Assembly: GCF_024347355.1 (NCBI RefSeq)
Contig: NZ_AP025469.1
Coordinates: forward strand, 1 to 58,987
DNA length: 58,987 nucleotides
Direction of reading: 5' to 3'
Origin: Vibrio chagasii
Lineage (GTDB): Bacteria > Pseudomonadota > Gammaproteobacteria > Enterobacterales > Vibrionaceae
The translations under genes were made by a program, and so were the position numbers. Below are positions 42,935-49,730 of this stretch, piece by piece; the first letter of the stretch is position 1, and each line of letters begins with the position of its first letter. A model generated the notes under the pieces. The model searched no databases. It saw nothing but the letters and a program-made list of their open reading frames with translations, and was not told where the DNA came from.

Positions 42935-43195
42935 TTATAGGCTAGGTTCTGGTTGGTAGTCTTTAATGCAAATGTGTTTTAAAGGATTGCCAATGTAAAC
43001 ACATGAAAAATCTTGTAACTGGCTTACGATATGCTCAGCATCGATATTTATGTATAGGGCCAGTTCGTCAGCATACATATGTAATGATACAAGTGTTTCT
43101 TTGTTAGCGATCATACTCATGCAGTCATTCAAAAACGCTCGCTCAATCTTTAGAGATTGAGATAAAAATTGTGCCAGGTCTATTGTCGGTTTCAT
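42935..43195 (-). CDS. Hypothetical leading-region protein
   Basis: 86 aa from ATG 43195 (MKPTIDLAQFLSQSLKIERA...), chosen because AGGAAG lies seven bases upstream. Mostly helical; no family recognised. It follows the 43241 gene on the same strand. Confidence 0.6.
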   Translation of the reverse strand: MKPTIDLAQFLSQSLKIERAFLNDCMSMIANKETLVSLHMYADELALYINIDAEHIVSQLQDFSCVYIGNPLKHICIKDYQPEPSL

Positions 43196-43240
43196 GGATT
43201 TTCTTCCTGAATAGTCTTGTGTATGAATGAACAAGGTAGT

Positions 43241-43516
43241 TCACGGTGCAAGTTCAAAGCTGATCTCAAAAAGTCGAGTATCATAGCGGCAGCACTTAAC
43301 CTCTATTTGTTTGTACCTTCGATATCGATTCACCAACTCTTCATGCAAGTTTATTGCTGAAGATTCATCTGTCATTCTCACGAAAGCGTAACCATCATTC
43401 GCATAGACATATACAATGCAGTCTAGGTACTTAAAATAGTTCGGCTCATTTATAGCAAGCCACTTATGACCGCACCCATAAACAACTTTCTGAAACTGTT
43501 GGTTATTGATACTCAT
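43241..43516 (-). CDS. Hypothetical leading-region protein
   Basis: 91 aa from ATG 43516 (MSINNQQFQKVVYGCGHKWL...), with AAGGAG seven bases before it; the in-frame ATG two codons earlier is too close. Tyrosine-rich alpha/beta pattern (CIVYVYANDGYAFVRM; YKQIEVKCCRYDTRLFEIS). No family recognised. Confidence 0.6.
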   Translation of the reverse strand: MSINNQQFQKVVYGCGHKWLAINEPNYFKYLDCIVYVYANDGYAFVRMTDESSAINLHEELVNRYRRYKQIEVKCCRYDTRLFEISFELAP

Positions 43517-43566
43517 GAACATTCTCCTTGTTCGATAGAGTAGCGGGCCAGTGGCCCGCTAAGGTG

Positions 43567-44631
43567 TTAAGCGGCTATGTCTTTTAGTACTGGTAAAACT
43601 TCACGTACAAAAGCATTTTGGGCGTTCAATGTATGCTTACGAACCCAGGCATAGTTTCTGTGTCGAGAGCACTTAAACGCATTACTTCTTAAAATGCTCC
43701 GCACCTCTTCACTAGGCTTAGTGGTGAAGTGAATTGCAATCTTATTGTCCTCGGTCAATTCGTATTCAATGCCGTTGTCCAGGGAGTCATTGAGTTGATT
43801 TGATTCACGGCCTTCTTCAAGCTTCTTCTGCTCTTTTATGCGTTGCTCCGTTCGCTTGATCTCTTGAGAGCGGTTGGTCAGTGAATAACTGGGAAACGCA
43901 ACAATCTTAGAGGTAATGCGACAAGGTTTAAGCAAAGTGATCGCTGTGTCTTCACAGAGGTCAAATGACGTCTGAAGATCTTTAATTAGTTTGTCGATGT
44001 CATTTTGAGTCGCACCGGCTTTTAACTGGCCCTTGGGATACACTTTGCGCACCATCTTGTTAATGGCTATCCACATTTCTTTTTCTTTGACCAACTGTTC
44101 AAGCTTGGCTTCCAATTGCTGAAGAGCGCTCGCGGAATCACTTTTGATCACAGTGCCATCACCTTCAGGAAGGAGCATTTTTACCGCCCGTTTATAGAGC
44201 TGCTTTTCTCTCTCTGCGATCGCGTCATATTTGTTCATAGCGGAAGCAAGGCGCTTTCTGTTGCGCTCGACGGGAAAATTTGCAGGGCCAGTAATGGCTG
44301 ATGACATACAAGCGGATTCAGCATGTATGTAGGTGATAAAGAGTTGAGCGATTTCTTTTTGAAAGTGTTTATGGATCTCTTCTAAATGTTCTCCACAAAC
44401 CTTCACAATGCCGTTCGCCTTAGCGGTGGTAATGGCCTGGTTCAATTGGACTTTGAAACCTTCACAACGCTCTGCGTAATCGACAACAACAAGAACGCCC
44501 TTGCGTTCAGGGCTGAATGAAGTCGCATGAAATGCGCGTTCAGCAATCGACAAGTCGATAGCGGAAACGTACTGGTTGTGCTCAGGGTGTTTCTGTAGAT
44601 GTTCAGCAAGTAGTTTTTGGCTGTAGTTCAT
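43567..44631 (-). CDS. Hypothetical leading-region coiled-coil protein
   Basis: A 354-aa protein under promoter P1 with the conserved leader. It has a central region with SSAITGPANFPVERNRKRLA, then predicted coiled coils (about 140-195 and 255-280). The C-terminal motif EVRSILRSNAFKCSRHRNYA(W) followed by NAQNAF resembles a motif seen in mobile-element proteins (a lysine/arginine-rich GFRWSP...AWQR pattern). Function unknown. Its own strong promoter marks it as an early gene. Confidence 0.7.
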   Translation of the reverse strand: MNYSQKLLAEHLQKHPEHNQYVSAIDLSIAERAFHATSFSPERKGVLVVVDYAERCEGFKVQLNQAITTAKANGIVKVCGEHLEEIHKHFQKEIAQLFITYIHAESACMSSAITGPANFPVERNRKRLASAMNKYDAIAEREKQLYKRAVKMLLPEGDGTVIKSDSASALQQLEAKLEQLVKEKEMWIAINKMVRKVYPKGQLKAGATQNDIDKLIKDLQTSFDLCEDTAITLLKPCRITSKIVAFPSYSLTNRSQEIKRTEQRIKEQKKLEEGRESNQLNDSLDNGIEYELTEDNKIAIHFTTKPSEEVRSILRSNAFKCSRHRNYAWVRKHTLNAQNAFVREVLPVLKDIAA

Positions 44632-44638
44632 GTTGAAA

Positions 44639-44672
44639 TCTCCAAAGTAGCGGCGGTATTGCCTTGATTTCG
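44639..44672 (-). promoter_or_regulatory. Conserved leading-region leader, downstream of P1
   Basis: Minus strand: GAAATCAAGGCAATACC then GCCGCTACTTTGGAGA, ending seven bases before ATG 44631. It is shared almost exactly with 46323-46356 and 47416-47449, including the GGAGA ribosome binding site. Confidence 0.75.
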
Positions 44673-44678
44673 TGGTTA

Positions 44679-44707
44679 ATTTTACTCCCGCCCCAATATA
44701 AAGTCAA
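44679..44707 (-). promoter_or_regulatory. Leading-region promoter P1
   Basis: -35 TTGACT (44702-44707), 17-bp spacer, -10 TAAAAT (44679-44684), preceded by AAATTTCCTTA. Same core as P2-P5. It drives the 354-aa gene. Confidence 0.8.
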
Positions 44708-44765
44708 TAAGGAAATTTAAATCAAATCAAAGAAAAAGGGCCATCAAACCTGGCCCCTTTGGGTA

Positions 44766-46316
44766 CTATGCTGCTACACATTCACCATGAAGTTTTTTCA
44801 ACTGGCTTCTTAGTGAGTTGATGCGGTTCAATGCTCGCCAATCACTCTCAATGTTGTCATTCGAGGCTGGAACTAAACACTGTTTAATGTTCTTCAAAAA
44901 CTCGATGGATGCTTGGCCATCCTCTTCGGCAAATTCCCCGACTACTTTGTAGATTTTCTCGGCGGCATCTTCTATCTGCTCTTCCGTCACTGTGTCGCTC
45001 CATTTCTTACCCACAACGGTTGCGATACTCGCTGCGTCTTCAGTAGTGAAGTCTTGACCCATTTGACCAAACACAACTTCTACCTCTTCCGGTTCTGGTT
45101 CTGGTTCTGGTTGTTGAATAACTTTCGGTTGCTCGAACTTACCAAAATATTGCTTTTCTAATTGCGCTTGATCTGTATTGAGAGGACAGCCAACGGCCAA
45201 TTGGAGCTTGTTCGCTGTCAGCATTACGCCTGTGCTATCGGGTTTCATCTTTCCGCTGACTTGATCGAATGCTCGATCTTTAAAGTCATAGCTCCAACGA
45301 TACACATCCAATTCATCCAACTTGGACAGGTCTATTTTGTCGAAGGAAATGAAGTTATTAAGGATGTTTTTTCCGGCTAGTGCGAGCGCCTTAAGAAAAA
45401 CGGCACTCGTGTTTAAATGCGTTTCACGATGGTCCCTTGCATCATTCAATCCAAAGGTCAACGCACTCCAACCAGTATGACGGCTGAATGTCATCCAAAA
45501 CTCTTTAGCGATTTCTTTCTGTTCCGTCGTTAGCTCTTCTTTAGCTTGCTTGTTAGTTAGGCCCAGGAAGCTTTGAGTTGCATCTCGAATGGTCTTCAGT
45601 GAGAAGTAATTAAGGTTTGAACCAGTGATCGCATTGCGCTCAAAATCAACCATATCCTTAAAGCACGTAAGTTCTGTTGCCAGCTCAACGGCGAATTTGC
45701 TCATTGGATCTCGGTGGTCATAAGCAATCGAAATAGCCGCAGGTGGCTTGGCCAAGTTGTTGTTGATGTCACTAAACCCAATTTGGCGGTCAGTTAGTGA
45801 CAAATCAGTGTAAGCCATAAAAGGCACCTGGATTGTGCTCAAATCAAGGTCTTTCAATTCTGGATCAGTCGCAATTTTTTTAATCGCGTACGCAGAGCCA
45901 GAAGAGCGGTGTTGGCCATCAAACAATTTAATGGTGCTATCCATTGAAACGACTAACACGCCTTGAGACAGCATATTAACATCATCGGTACGTTTGACAT
46001 TGAGCACCTCATAAACATCAAAAAACGTCGCGGGCTTACTATTGACTGGGGTGTCGATCAAACCCACTACACTTGGGAAGATATAAAAGCGATTTTTCTT
46101 CACATTATCAATTAGATAATCGCCAAATTTTTCAGCTCTCTTATTGTTAACGGCACGCTGTGAGCGATCTAGAGTCGACCCCTTATCGTCCAGGTTTAGC
46201 ATTTTGACCAGCACCTTAAGCGGTACATTGATCTGGAAGAACTGAGTGTGCTGAAGGCCACGAGTAGCAGGGAAGCGGTAGCAAAACGGTTCGTTAAGTA
46301 GCATTTTATCTAACAT
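44766..46316 (-). CDS. DGQHR-domain (DndB-like) protein
   Basis: 516 aa from ATG 46316, chosen because it follows the conserved leader's GGAGA. The DGQHR signature is in IKLFDGQHRSSG (133-137), followed by the helical region typical of DndB/DGQHR proteins (DINNNLAKPPAAISIAYDHR). A PEPEPEPE linker near residue 400 precedes an acidic C-terminal domain. DndB regulates DNA phosphorothioation, and DGQHR proteins are common on mobile elements. Without dndCDE here, it may modulate a host DNA-modification or defence system after entry; that is inference. Confidence 0.82.
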   Translation of the reverse strand: MLDKMLLNEPFCYRFPATRGLQHTQFFQINVPLKVLVKMLNLDDKGSTLDRSQRAVNNKRAEKFGDYLIDNVKKNRFYIFPSVVGLIDTPVNSKPATFFDVYEVLNVKRTDDVNMLSQGVLVVSMDSTIKLFDGQHRSSGSAYAIKKIATDPELKDLDLSTIQVPFMAYTDLSLTDRQIGFSDINNNLAKPPAAISIAYDHRDPMSKFAVELATELTCFKDMVDFERNAITGSNLNYFSLKTIRDATQSFLGLTNKQAKEELTTEQKEIAKEFWMTFSRHTGWSALTFGLNDARDHRETHLNTSAVFLKALALAGKNILNNFISFDKIDLSKLDELDVYRWSYDFKDRAFDQVSGKMKPDSTGVMLTANKLQLAVGCPLNTDQAQLEKQYFGKFEQPKVIQQPEPEPEPEEVEVVFGQMGQDFTTEDAASIATVVGKKWSDTVTEEQIEDAAEKIYKVVGEFAEEDGQASIEFLKNIKQCLVPASNDNIESDWRALNRINSLRSQLKKLHGECVAA

Positions 46317-46322
46317 GGTAAA

Positions 46323-46356
46323 TCTCCAAAGTAGCGGCGGTATTGCCTTGATTTCG
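46323..46356 (-). promoter_or_regulatory. Conserved leading-region leader, downstream of P2
   Basis: Minus strand: GAAATCAAGGCAATACC then GCCGCTACTTTGGAGA, six bases before ATG 46316. It fixes the start of the DGQHR gene. Confidence 0.75.
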
Positions 46357-46362
46357 TTCTTA

Positions 46363-46391
46363 ATTTTAATCCCCACCAACTATAAAGTCAA
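46363..46391 (-). promoter_or_regulatory. Leading-region promoter P2
   Basis: -35 TTGACT (46386-46391), 17-bp spacer, -10 TAAAAT (46363-46368), preceded by AAATTTCCCCA. It drives the DGQHR gene. Confidence 0.8.
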
Positions 46392-46405
46392 TGGGGAAAT
46401 TTACA

Positions 46406-46588
46406 TTAATCTAAAATGGTGACGTCTAAGACCTTAAACCACTCATCCTCAATTCTTGTAATCGCCTTAGCTCTGAGTGGTTCACTAATGGCTCTAACGT
46501 AAAGCTGTAATGTTTCACTGTCTTCAGTTTCAACCAACACCTCAGCGCAATATACTTTTGATATATTTGTTTGATTCATAATGGACAC
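46406..46588 (-). CDS. Hypothetical small protein
   Basis: 60 aa from GTG 46588 (AAAAGGG upstream) or 57 aa from ATG 46579. Sequence ...VYCAEVLVETEDSETLQLYV...; acidic, strand-rich. No family recognised. It follows the 79-aa gene by 12 bp. Confidence 0.5.
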   Translation of the reverse strand: MSIMNQTNISKVYCAEVLVETEDSETLQLYVRAISEPLRAKAITRIEDEWFKVLDVTILD

Positions 46589-46600
46589 TTCGAAACCCTT

Positions 46601-46840
46601 TTAAGCTGGAATGTATTTATGGCTATTTGTCACCCATCCTACGACCTCAGCGCGACTGTTAAGCCCTAGCTTATTCGTTTCAGTAATCACATGGCCCCTA
46701 GCTAAGCCTTGTCTCCAGTACTCCCTGTTTAATTCTGTTTCTGGTAACAAAACCGTCAATTCTATCCAGACTTTCGAATGTCTTTTTCTTGCTTTAACAT
46801 GAGCGGCAATAACTATCGGCTGTTGCATTGAATCGTTCAT
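46601..46840 (-). CDS. Hypothetical small protein
   Basis: 79 aa (MNDSMQQPIVIAAHVKARKR...), a probable small beta-rich protein. No family recognised. The TTTTGCATGCAAAA palindrome lies 14 bp upstream and may be its operator. Confidence 0.55.
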   Translation of the reverse strand: MNDSMQQPIVIAAHVKARKRHSKVWIELTVLLPETELNREYWRQGLARGHVITETNKLGLNSRAEVVGWVTNSHKYIPA

Positions 46841-46853
46841 ATTCTTTTCTCAC

Positions 46854-46867
46854 TTTTGCATGCAAAA
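46854..46867. promoter_or_regulatory. TTTTGCATGCAAAA palindrome
   Basis: A perfect 14-bp palindrome identical to the core at 4172-4193, just upstream of the 79-aa gene and downstream of the 170-aa gene. Confidence 0.55.
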
Positions 46868-46895
46868 TTATGGGCCGCTCTCACGGCCCTCGACC

Positions 46896-47408
46896 TTAGT
46901 AGCACTTTTTCCACTCGATAAAGTCAGAATCGCCCCACTGCGCAGCTTGATATACAGGAGTATTTTCAATCAGAATTTCACACACAAGGCGGCGTAACTC
47001 TTGAAAGTGCGCCCAACTCTTACGGCTGTCACAAGACACCACACCATCCTCGGCACAATGATAAATAAGAAAATCAATTGCTTTCAGGGTTGCAGCAATT
47101 TGCTTGTAATCCCCTTTTGGGCGGTGGTTCGTTGGGGCAACTGTAGGGTCACGACGCTTGTACGATTGAAAGGGTTCAATCTCTTCATGGGGATAACGAA
47201 GACGATAAGCGCGATGGTTGGCCACATGAAATAAACGGATCAAGTTCAGCACACCGTCAGATGGGGAGCCAAAGTATGGCTGTGTGTCCAAAGAAGCCAG
47301 GAAGCCTTTAAGCTTATACGCTCCATGTAACTTGCCAGAAAAAGCAATAGAAGAAAGAGAAGATTTAAGGTGAGCCAGGAAGTCATCACCCACATAAGAA
47401 CATGACAT
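46896..47408 (-). CDS. Hypothetical leading-region protein
   Basis: 170 aa under promoter P3 with the conserved leader. MSCSYVGDDFLAHLKSSLSS...; contains NHRAYRLRYPHEEIEPFQSY and a C-terminal EWKKCY. No family recognised; predominantly helical. Confidence 0.7.
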   Translation of the reverse strand: MSCSYVGDDFLAHLKSSLSSIAFSGKLHGAYKLKGFLASLDTQPYFGSPSDGVLNLIRLFHVANHRAYRLRYPHEEIEPFQSYKRRDPTVAPTNHRPKGDYKQIAATLKAIDFLIYHCAEDGVVSCDSRKSWAHFQELRRLVCEILIENTPVYQAAQWGDSDFIEWKKCY

Positions 47409-47415
47409 ATTGAAT

Positions 47416-47449
47416 TCTCCAAAGTAGCGGCGGTATTGCCTTGATTTCT
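47416..47449 (-). promoter_or_regulatory. Conserved leading-region leader, downstream of P3
   Basis: Minus strand: GAAATCAAGGCAATACC then GCCGCTACTTTGGAGA, seven bases before ATG 47408. Confidence 0.75.
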
Positions 47450-47455
47450 TTGATT

Positions 47456-47484
47456 ATTTTAAGCTTTCACACATAAAAAGTCAA
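47456..47484 (-). promoter_or_regulatory. Leading-region promoter P3
   Basis: -35 TTGACT (47479-47484), 17-bp spacer, -10 TAAAAT (47456-47461), preceded by TAATTTCCTTA. Confidence 0.8.
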
Positions 47485-47496
47485 TAAGGAAATTAA

Positions 47497-47751
47497 CTAA
47501 CAATCAAAATAGAGTTTATCGATATCCTGGTATGGTTGATAACAGTCTAAGCTTTCACCCAAAGCAATAAACCGAGTAACACCTTCTTCCTGATGGCACT
47601 CACCGCCGTTCTTAGAGACGAACTGCTTCAGCTCTTCGACAGCCTCCTGGTAACTGTAAGAACTCTTTCTGAGTGCTTCAGCAAAACCAATCAAGCCTTT
47701 GACCTTACTCACTTCCAGGTGAAGGCTTTCAAAATTCACATTCAGTTTCAT
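47497..47751 (-). CDS. Hypothetical small protein
   Basis: 84 aa (MKLNVNFESLHLEVSKVKGL...), acidic, helical; no family recognised. Its ATG abuts the stop of the 36-aa membrane protein (TAAATG), so translation is probably coupled. Confidence 0.6.
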   Translation of the reverse strand: MKLNVNFESLHLEVSKVKGLIGFAEALRKSSYSYQEAVEELKQFVSKNGGECHQEEGVTRFIALGESLDCYQPYQDIDKLYFDC

Positions 47752-47862
47752 TTACTTACCCATTGACCAGGCAAAAAAACCGATAGTAGCAAAAAGAGAC
47801 ACAACCGAAACGATGACGGTTATCTCAACAATATTTCTTTCAAAGCTTTCAAGTAATTTCAT
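47752..47862 (-). CDS. Small membrane protein, 36 aa
   Basis: MKLLESFERNIVEITVIVSV starts a single-helix protein (helix residues ~12-33). AAAAGGAG lies eight bases before the ATG. It is the first gene after promoter P5, mirroring the 52-aa membrane protein after P4. Function unknown. Confidence 0.6.
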   Translation of the reverse strand: MKLLESFERNIVEITVIVSVVSLFATIGFFAWSMGK

Positions 47863-47948
47863 TTTTGCGCTCCTTTTGGCTGACAGTATAAATAAAGTTT
47901 ACACAATGTATTTCAATCATGCTTTCTCTCTTTTTTGAAATTATGGGC

Positions 47949-47977
47949 ATTTTACTGGCCGATACATAAAAAGTCAA
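47949..47977 (-). promoter_or_regulatory. Leading-region promoter P5
   Basis: -35 TTGACT (47972-47977), 17-bp spacer, -10 TAAAAT (47949-47954), preceded by TATTTCCCTA. Element L2 begins 21 bp upstream. Confidence 0.75.
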
Positions 47978-47997
47978 TAGGGAAATACACTAGCAGA

Positions 47998-48191
47998 TTT
48001 CGACCCGAAGGGATAAGCGAAGCGAGACAGCAGAGCCAACACGCAAAAGAACAGTAAAGCTACTGCACACCAGAGGGACGCTCAGCATGTGAAAATGCGT
48101 TGCCTATGCCATCGCATGCGCCAGGCCGAGACTGCGTGAGGATGAAGTACAGCGCGCCCAGGAGCCCAACCGCACCTTGCTAAGCCGAGCG
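47998..48191 (-). repeat. Duplicated structured element L, copy 2
   Basis: About 195 bp, the counterpart of 41646-41840, directly upstream of promoter P5. In this copy L and R are only ~85 bp apart with no gene between, so L2-R2 (47998-48396) is probably the intact ~400-bp unit. No reading frame is conserved between the copies, which argues for a structural role. Confidence 0.7.
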
Positions 48192-48276
48192 AAGCGACCT
48201 AGGACTGTCATCACTAGATGAACACTCATTGAAACGATAAACCAATGACGACTCACAAGGGTTCACACTAAGAATT

Positions 48277-48396
48277 GCGTTAAGGATTGTTGGCCTGGAA
48301 CTTAGAGCCACAGCAAGCTCGCTTGCTATTAGTGGCTCAAGTTAGCGGTCAGAGGAGCTTAGCGACGGAAAGCCTGGCCGCGAAGCGGCAACGCCC
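48277..48396 (-). repeat. Duplicated structured element R, copy 2
   Basis: 120 bp with three substitutions relative to 42485-42604. The same extended stem and GCCGC-GAA-GCGGC hairpin are present. It lies 22 bp past the stop of the 124-aa gene and upstream of L2 on the minus strand. Confidence 0.75.
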
Positions 48397-48417
48397 GAAG
48401 AAAGAGAAAGGGACACT

Positions 48418-48792
48418 TTATCGACCAAAGATACTCAAACCTTTGTCAGTAATACGCCAATAAATTTTTGCAGAGTTGCGGCCAAAACTATTACCAAATA
48501 CAACCTCACCATCTTTATTGAGCACTCTTCTTTCTACAAATCCAGCGTCTAACAAAGCATAGAGCGCTTTGTGTGAATTACTCAGACTTGGAACATCGAG
48601 AAGATTACTTTTCAGAGAGTTGGCTTCAAAGAACACCTTACCTTCATCATCACGATCTCTTTCTACCTTTCCTTTGTCCAGGTCTTGTTCACAAAGATTC
48701 ATTAACGTTAGGAACTGAAAGCATAGAGAAACCCTAGTTAGCTGAGACATTTCCTGAAGGTTTTTGGTATACGTTTCAAATTTTACACTCAT
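48418..48792 (-). CDS. Winged-helix-like hypothetical protein
   Basis: 124 aa. The middle (SNSHKALYALLDAGFVERRV) and the end (AKIYWRITDKGLSIFGR) fit a winged-helix domain with a wing ending in a conserved T-x-KG. It overlaps the preceding gene by four bases (ATGA), so both are co-translated. It may be a plasmid regulator. Confidence 0.6.
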   Translation of the reverse strand: MSVKFETYTKNLQEMSQLTRVSLCFQFLTLMNLCEQDLDKGKVERDRDDEGKVFFEANSLKSNLLDVPSLSNSHKALYALLDAGFVERRVLNKDGEVVFGNSFGRNSAKIYWRITDKGLSIFGR

Positions 48793-49253
48793 GATTCACT
48801 CTCTTGTTTCATCTGTTGTATATCACGCACGGCTTCGACACATACCTTAAGCCATGCAAAGCCTAACTCTCCTTCTAGATTGATCGGCAGTTCTTTTGAC
48901 AACTCATCATAATCTGGTTCATCACCACCACGTTCACGAACGAACATGGCAACCATTGCGAACCATTCAGACTGTTTAGTTGGTGCCCAACCTAGCTCCA
49001 TCAAACAAAGGTAAGCAGACTTAGCCAACCACTGCGGTAAATGTTTATATTTTTCTGGCTGATATACGCGGTTTCTCAACCAGTCAGCAGTCATAGACTC
49101 TTTATCAGTAAGTTGAAACTTCTTGGCCATATCAAAGAGCATTGCTGCACTTTTTTCTCGATCTTCTCTCGATTTTTCTACGGCATTAAGAAAAGCCACA
49201 ACCAATGTTCTGTACTCGCCTTTTAGGCGCTCATTGTAATTATCAATTTTCAT
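48789..49253 (-). CDS. Hypothetical protein
   Basis: 154 aa from ATG 49253 (MKIDNYNERLKGEYRTLVVA...), with GGAAAA upstream; the frame opens to 49271. Helical and acidic at the C-terminus. No family recognised. Operon with the winged-helix-like gene. Confidence 0.6.
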   Translation of the reverse strand: MKIDNYNERLKGEYRTLVVAFLNAVEKSREDREKSAAMLFDMAKKFQLTDKESMTADWLRNRVYQPEKYKHLPQWLAKSAYLCLMELGWAPTKQSEWFAMVAMFVRERGGDEPDYDELSKELPINLEGELGFAWLKVCVEAVRDIQQMKQESES

Positions 49254-49288
49254 TTGTTTTCCATTCGTCAAAAACGTATCACTTAGTT

Positions 49289-49516
49289 TTACGTTAGCGA
49301 CTTTGATTCTTTATCGGCTTTCAGAGCAATATTGAGCCAAGAACTAATAGCTCTCTCCCACTCCTTGGTGACAGCGTGTCCGTTTAGAATTAAGTATCGG
49401 GCCTCGATGGCTTTGCTTAGGTCATCATATGGTCGCCACTCTTTGTCAACCAGGAAGTCAAAAGGTGCACGACATGCCCACTGCGGCGCTTTCTTAGCTT
49501 TAACCCAACATTTCAA
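49289..49516 (-). CDS. Hypothetical protein, start unclear
   Basis: 75 aa if it starts at TTG 49516 (LKCWVKAKKAPQWACRAPFD...). The frame stays open upstream to about 49620 and reads sensibly (...ASECQTKIAIDRKYITVSLG...) but has no ATG, GTG or TTG there. The gene may use a rare start or have lost its 5' end. No family recognised. Confidence 0.45.
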   Translation of the reverse strand: MKCWVKAKKAPQWACRAPFDFLVDKEWRPYDDLSKAIEARYLILNGHAVTKEWERAISSWLNIALKADKESKSLT

Positions 49517-49650
49517 AGATTCACCAGGAGGGCCGAGACTAACGGTTATATATTTTCTATCAATTGCTATTTTAGTCTGACACTCTGATGCCTGAGTGCT
49601 CGAACCATCAAACAGATAAGAAAATCACTTATTCAAATTAGCTCCAACAC

Positions 49651-49730
49651 ATTAGAAACATAAAATAAAAAAAACGTTATAACTCTATGTTTCTAATGGA
49701 TATTCAGTACTTCACATTTATAAATGTGAA
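49651..49730. repeat. Inverted repeats downstream of parB (candidate centromere)
   Basis: ATTAGAAACAT (49651-49661) is paired with ATGTTTCTAAT (49687-49697). The perfect 20-bp palindrome TTCACATTTATAAATGTGAA (49711-49730) overlaps the parB stop. A 17/20 match to the palindrome lies at 52212-52231, on the other side of parA. Sites flanking a par operon are good candidates for parS. Confidence 0.6.

Noticed and set aside
38760..49520. CRISPR array
   Set aside because: The TCAATGA array and the promoter/leader repeats lack regular repeat-spacer units; no cas genes are present.
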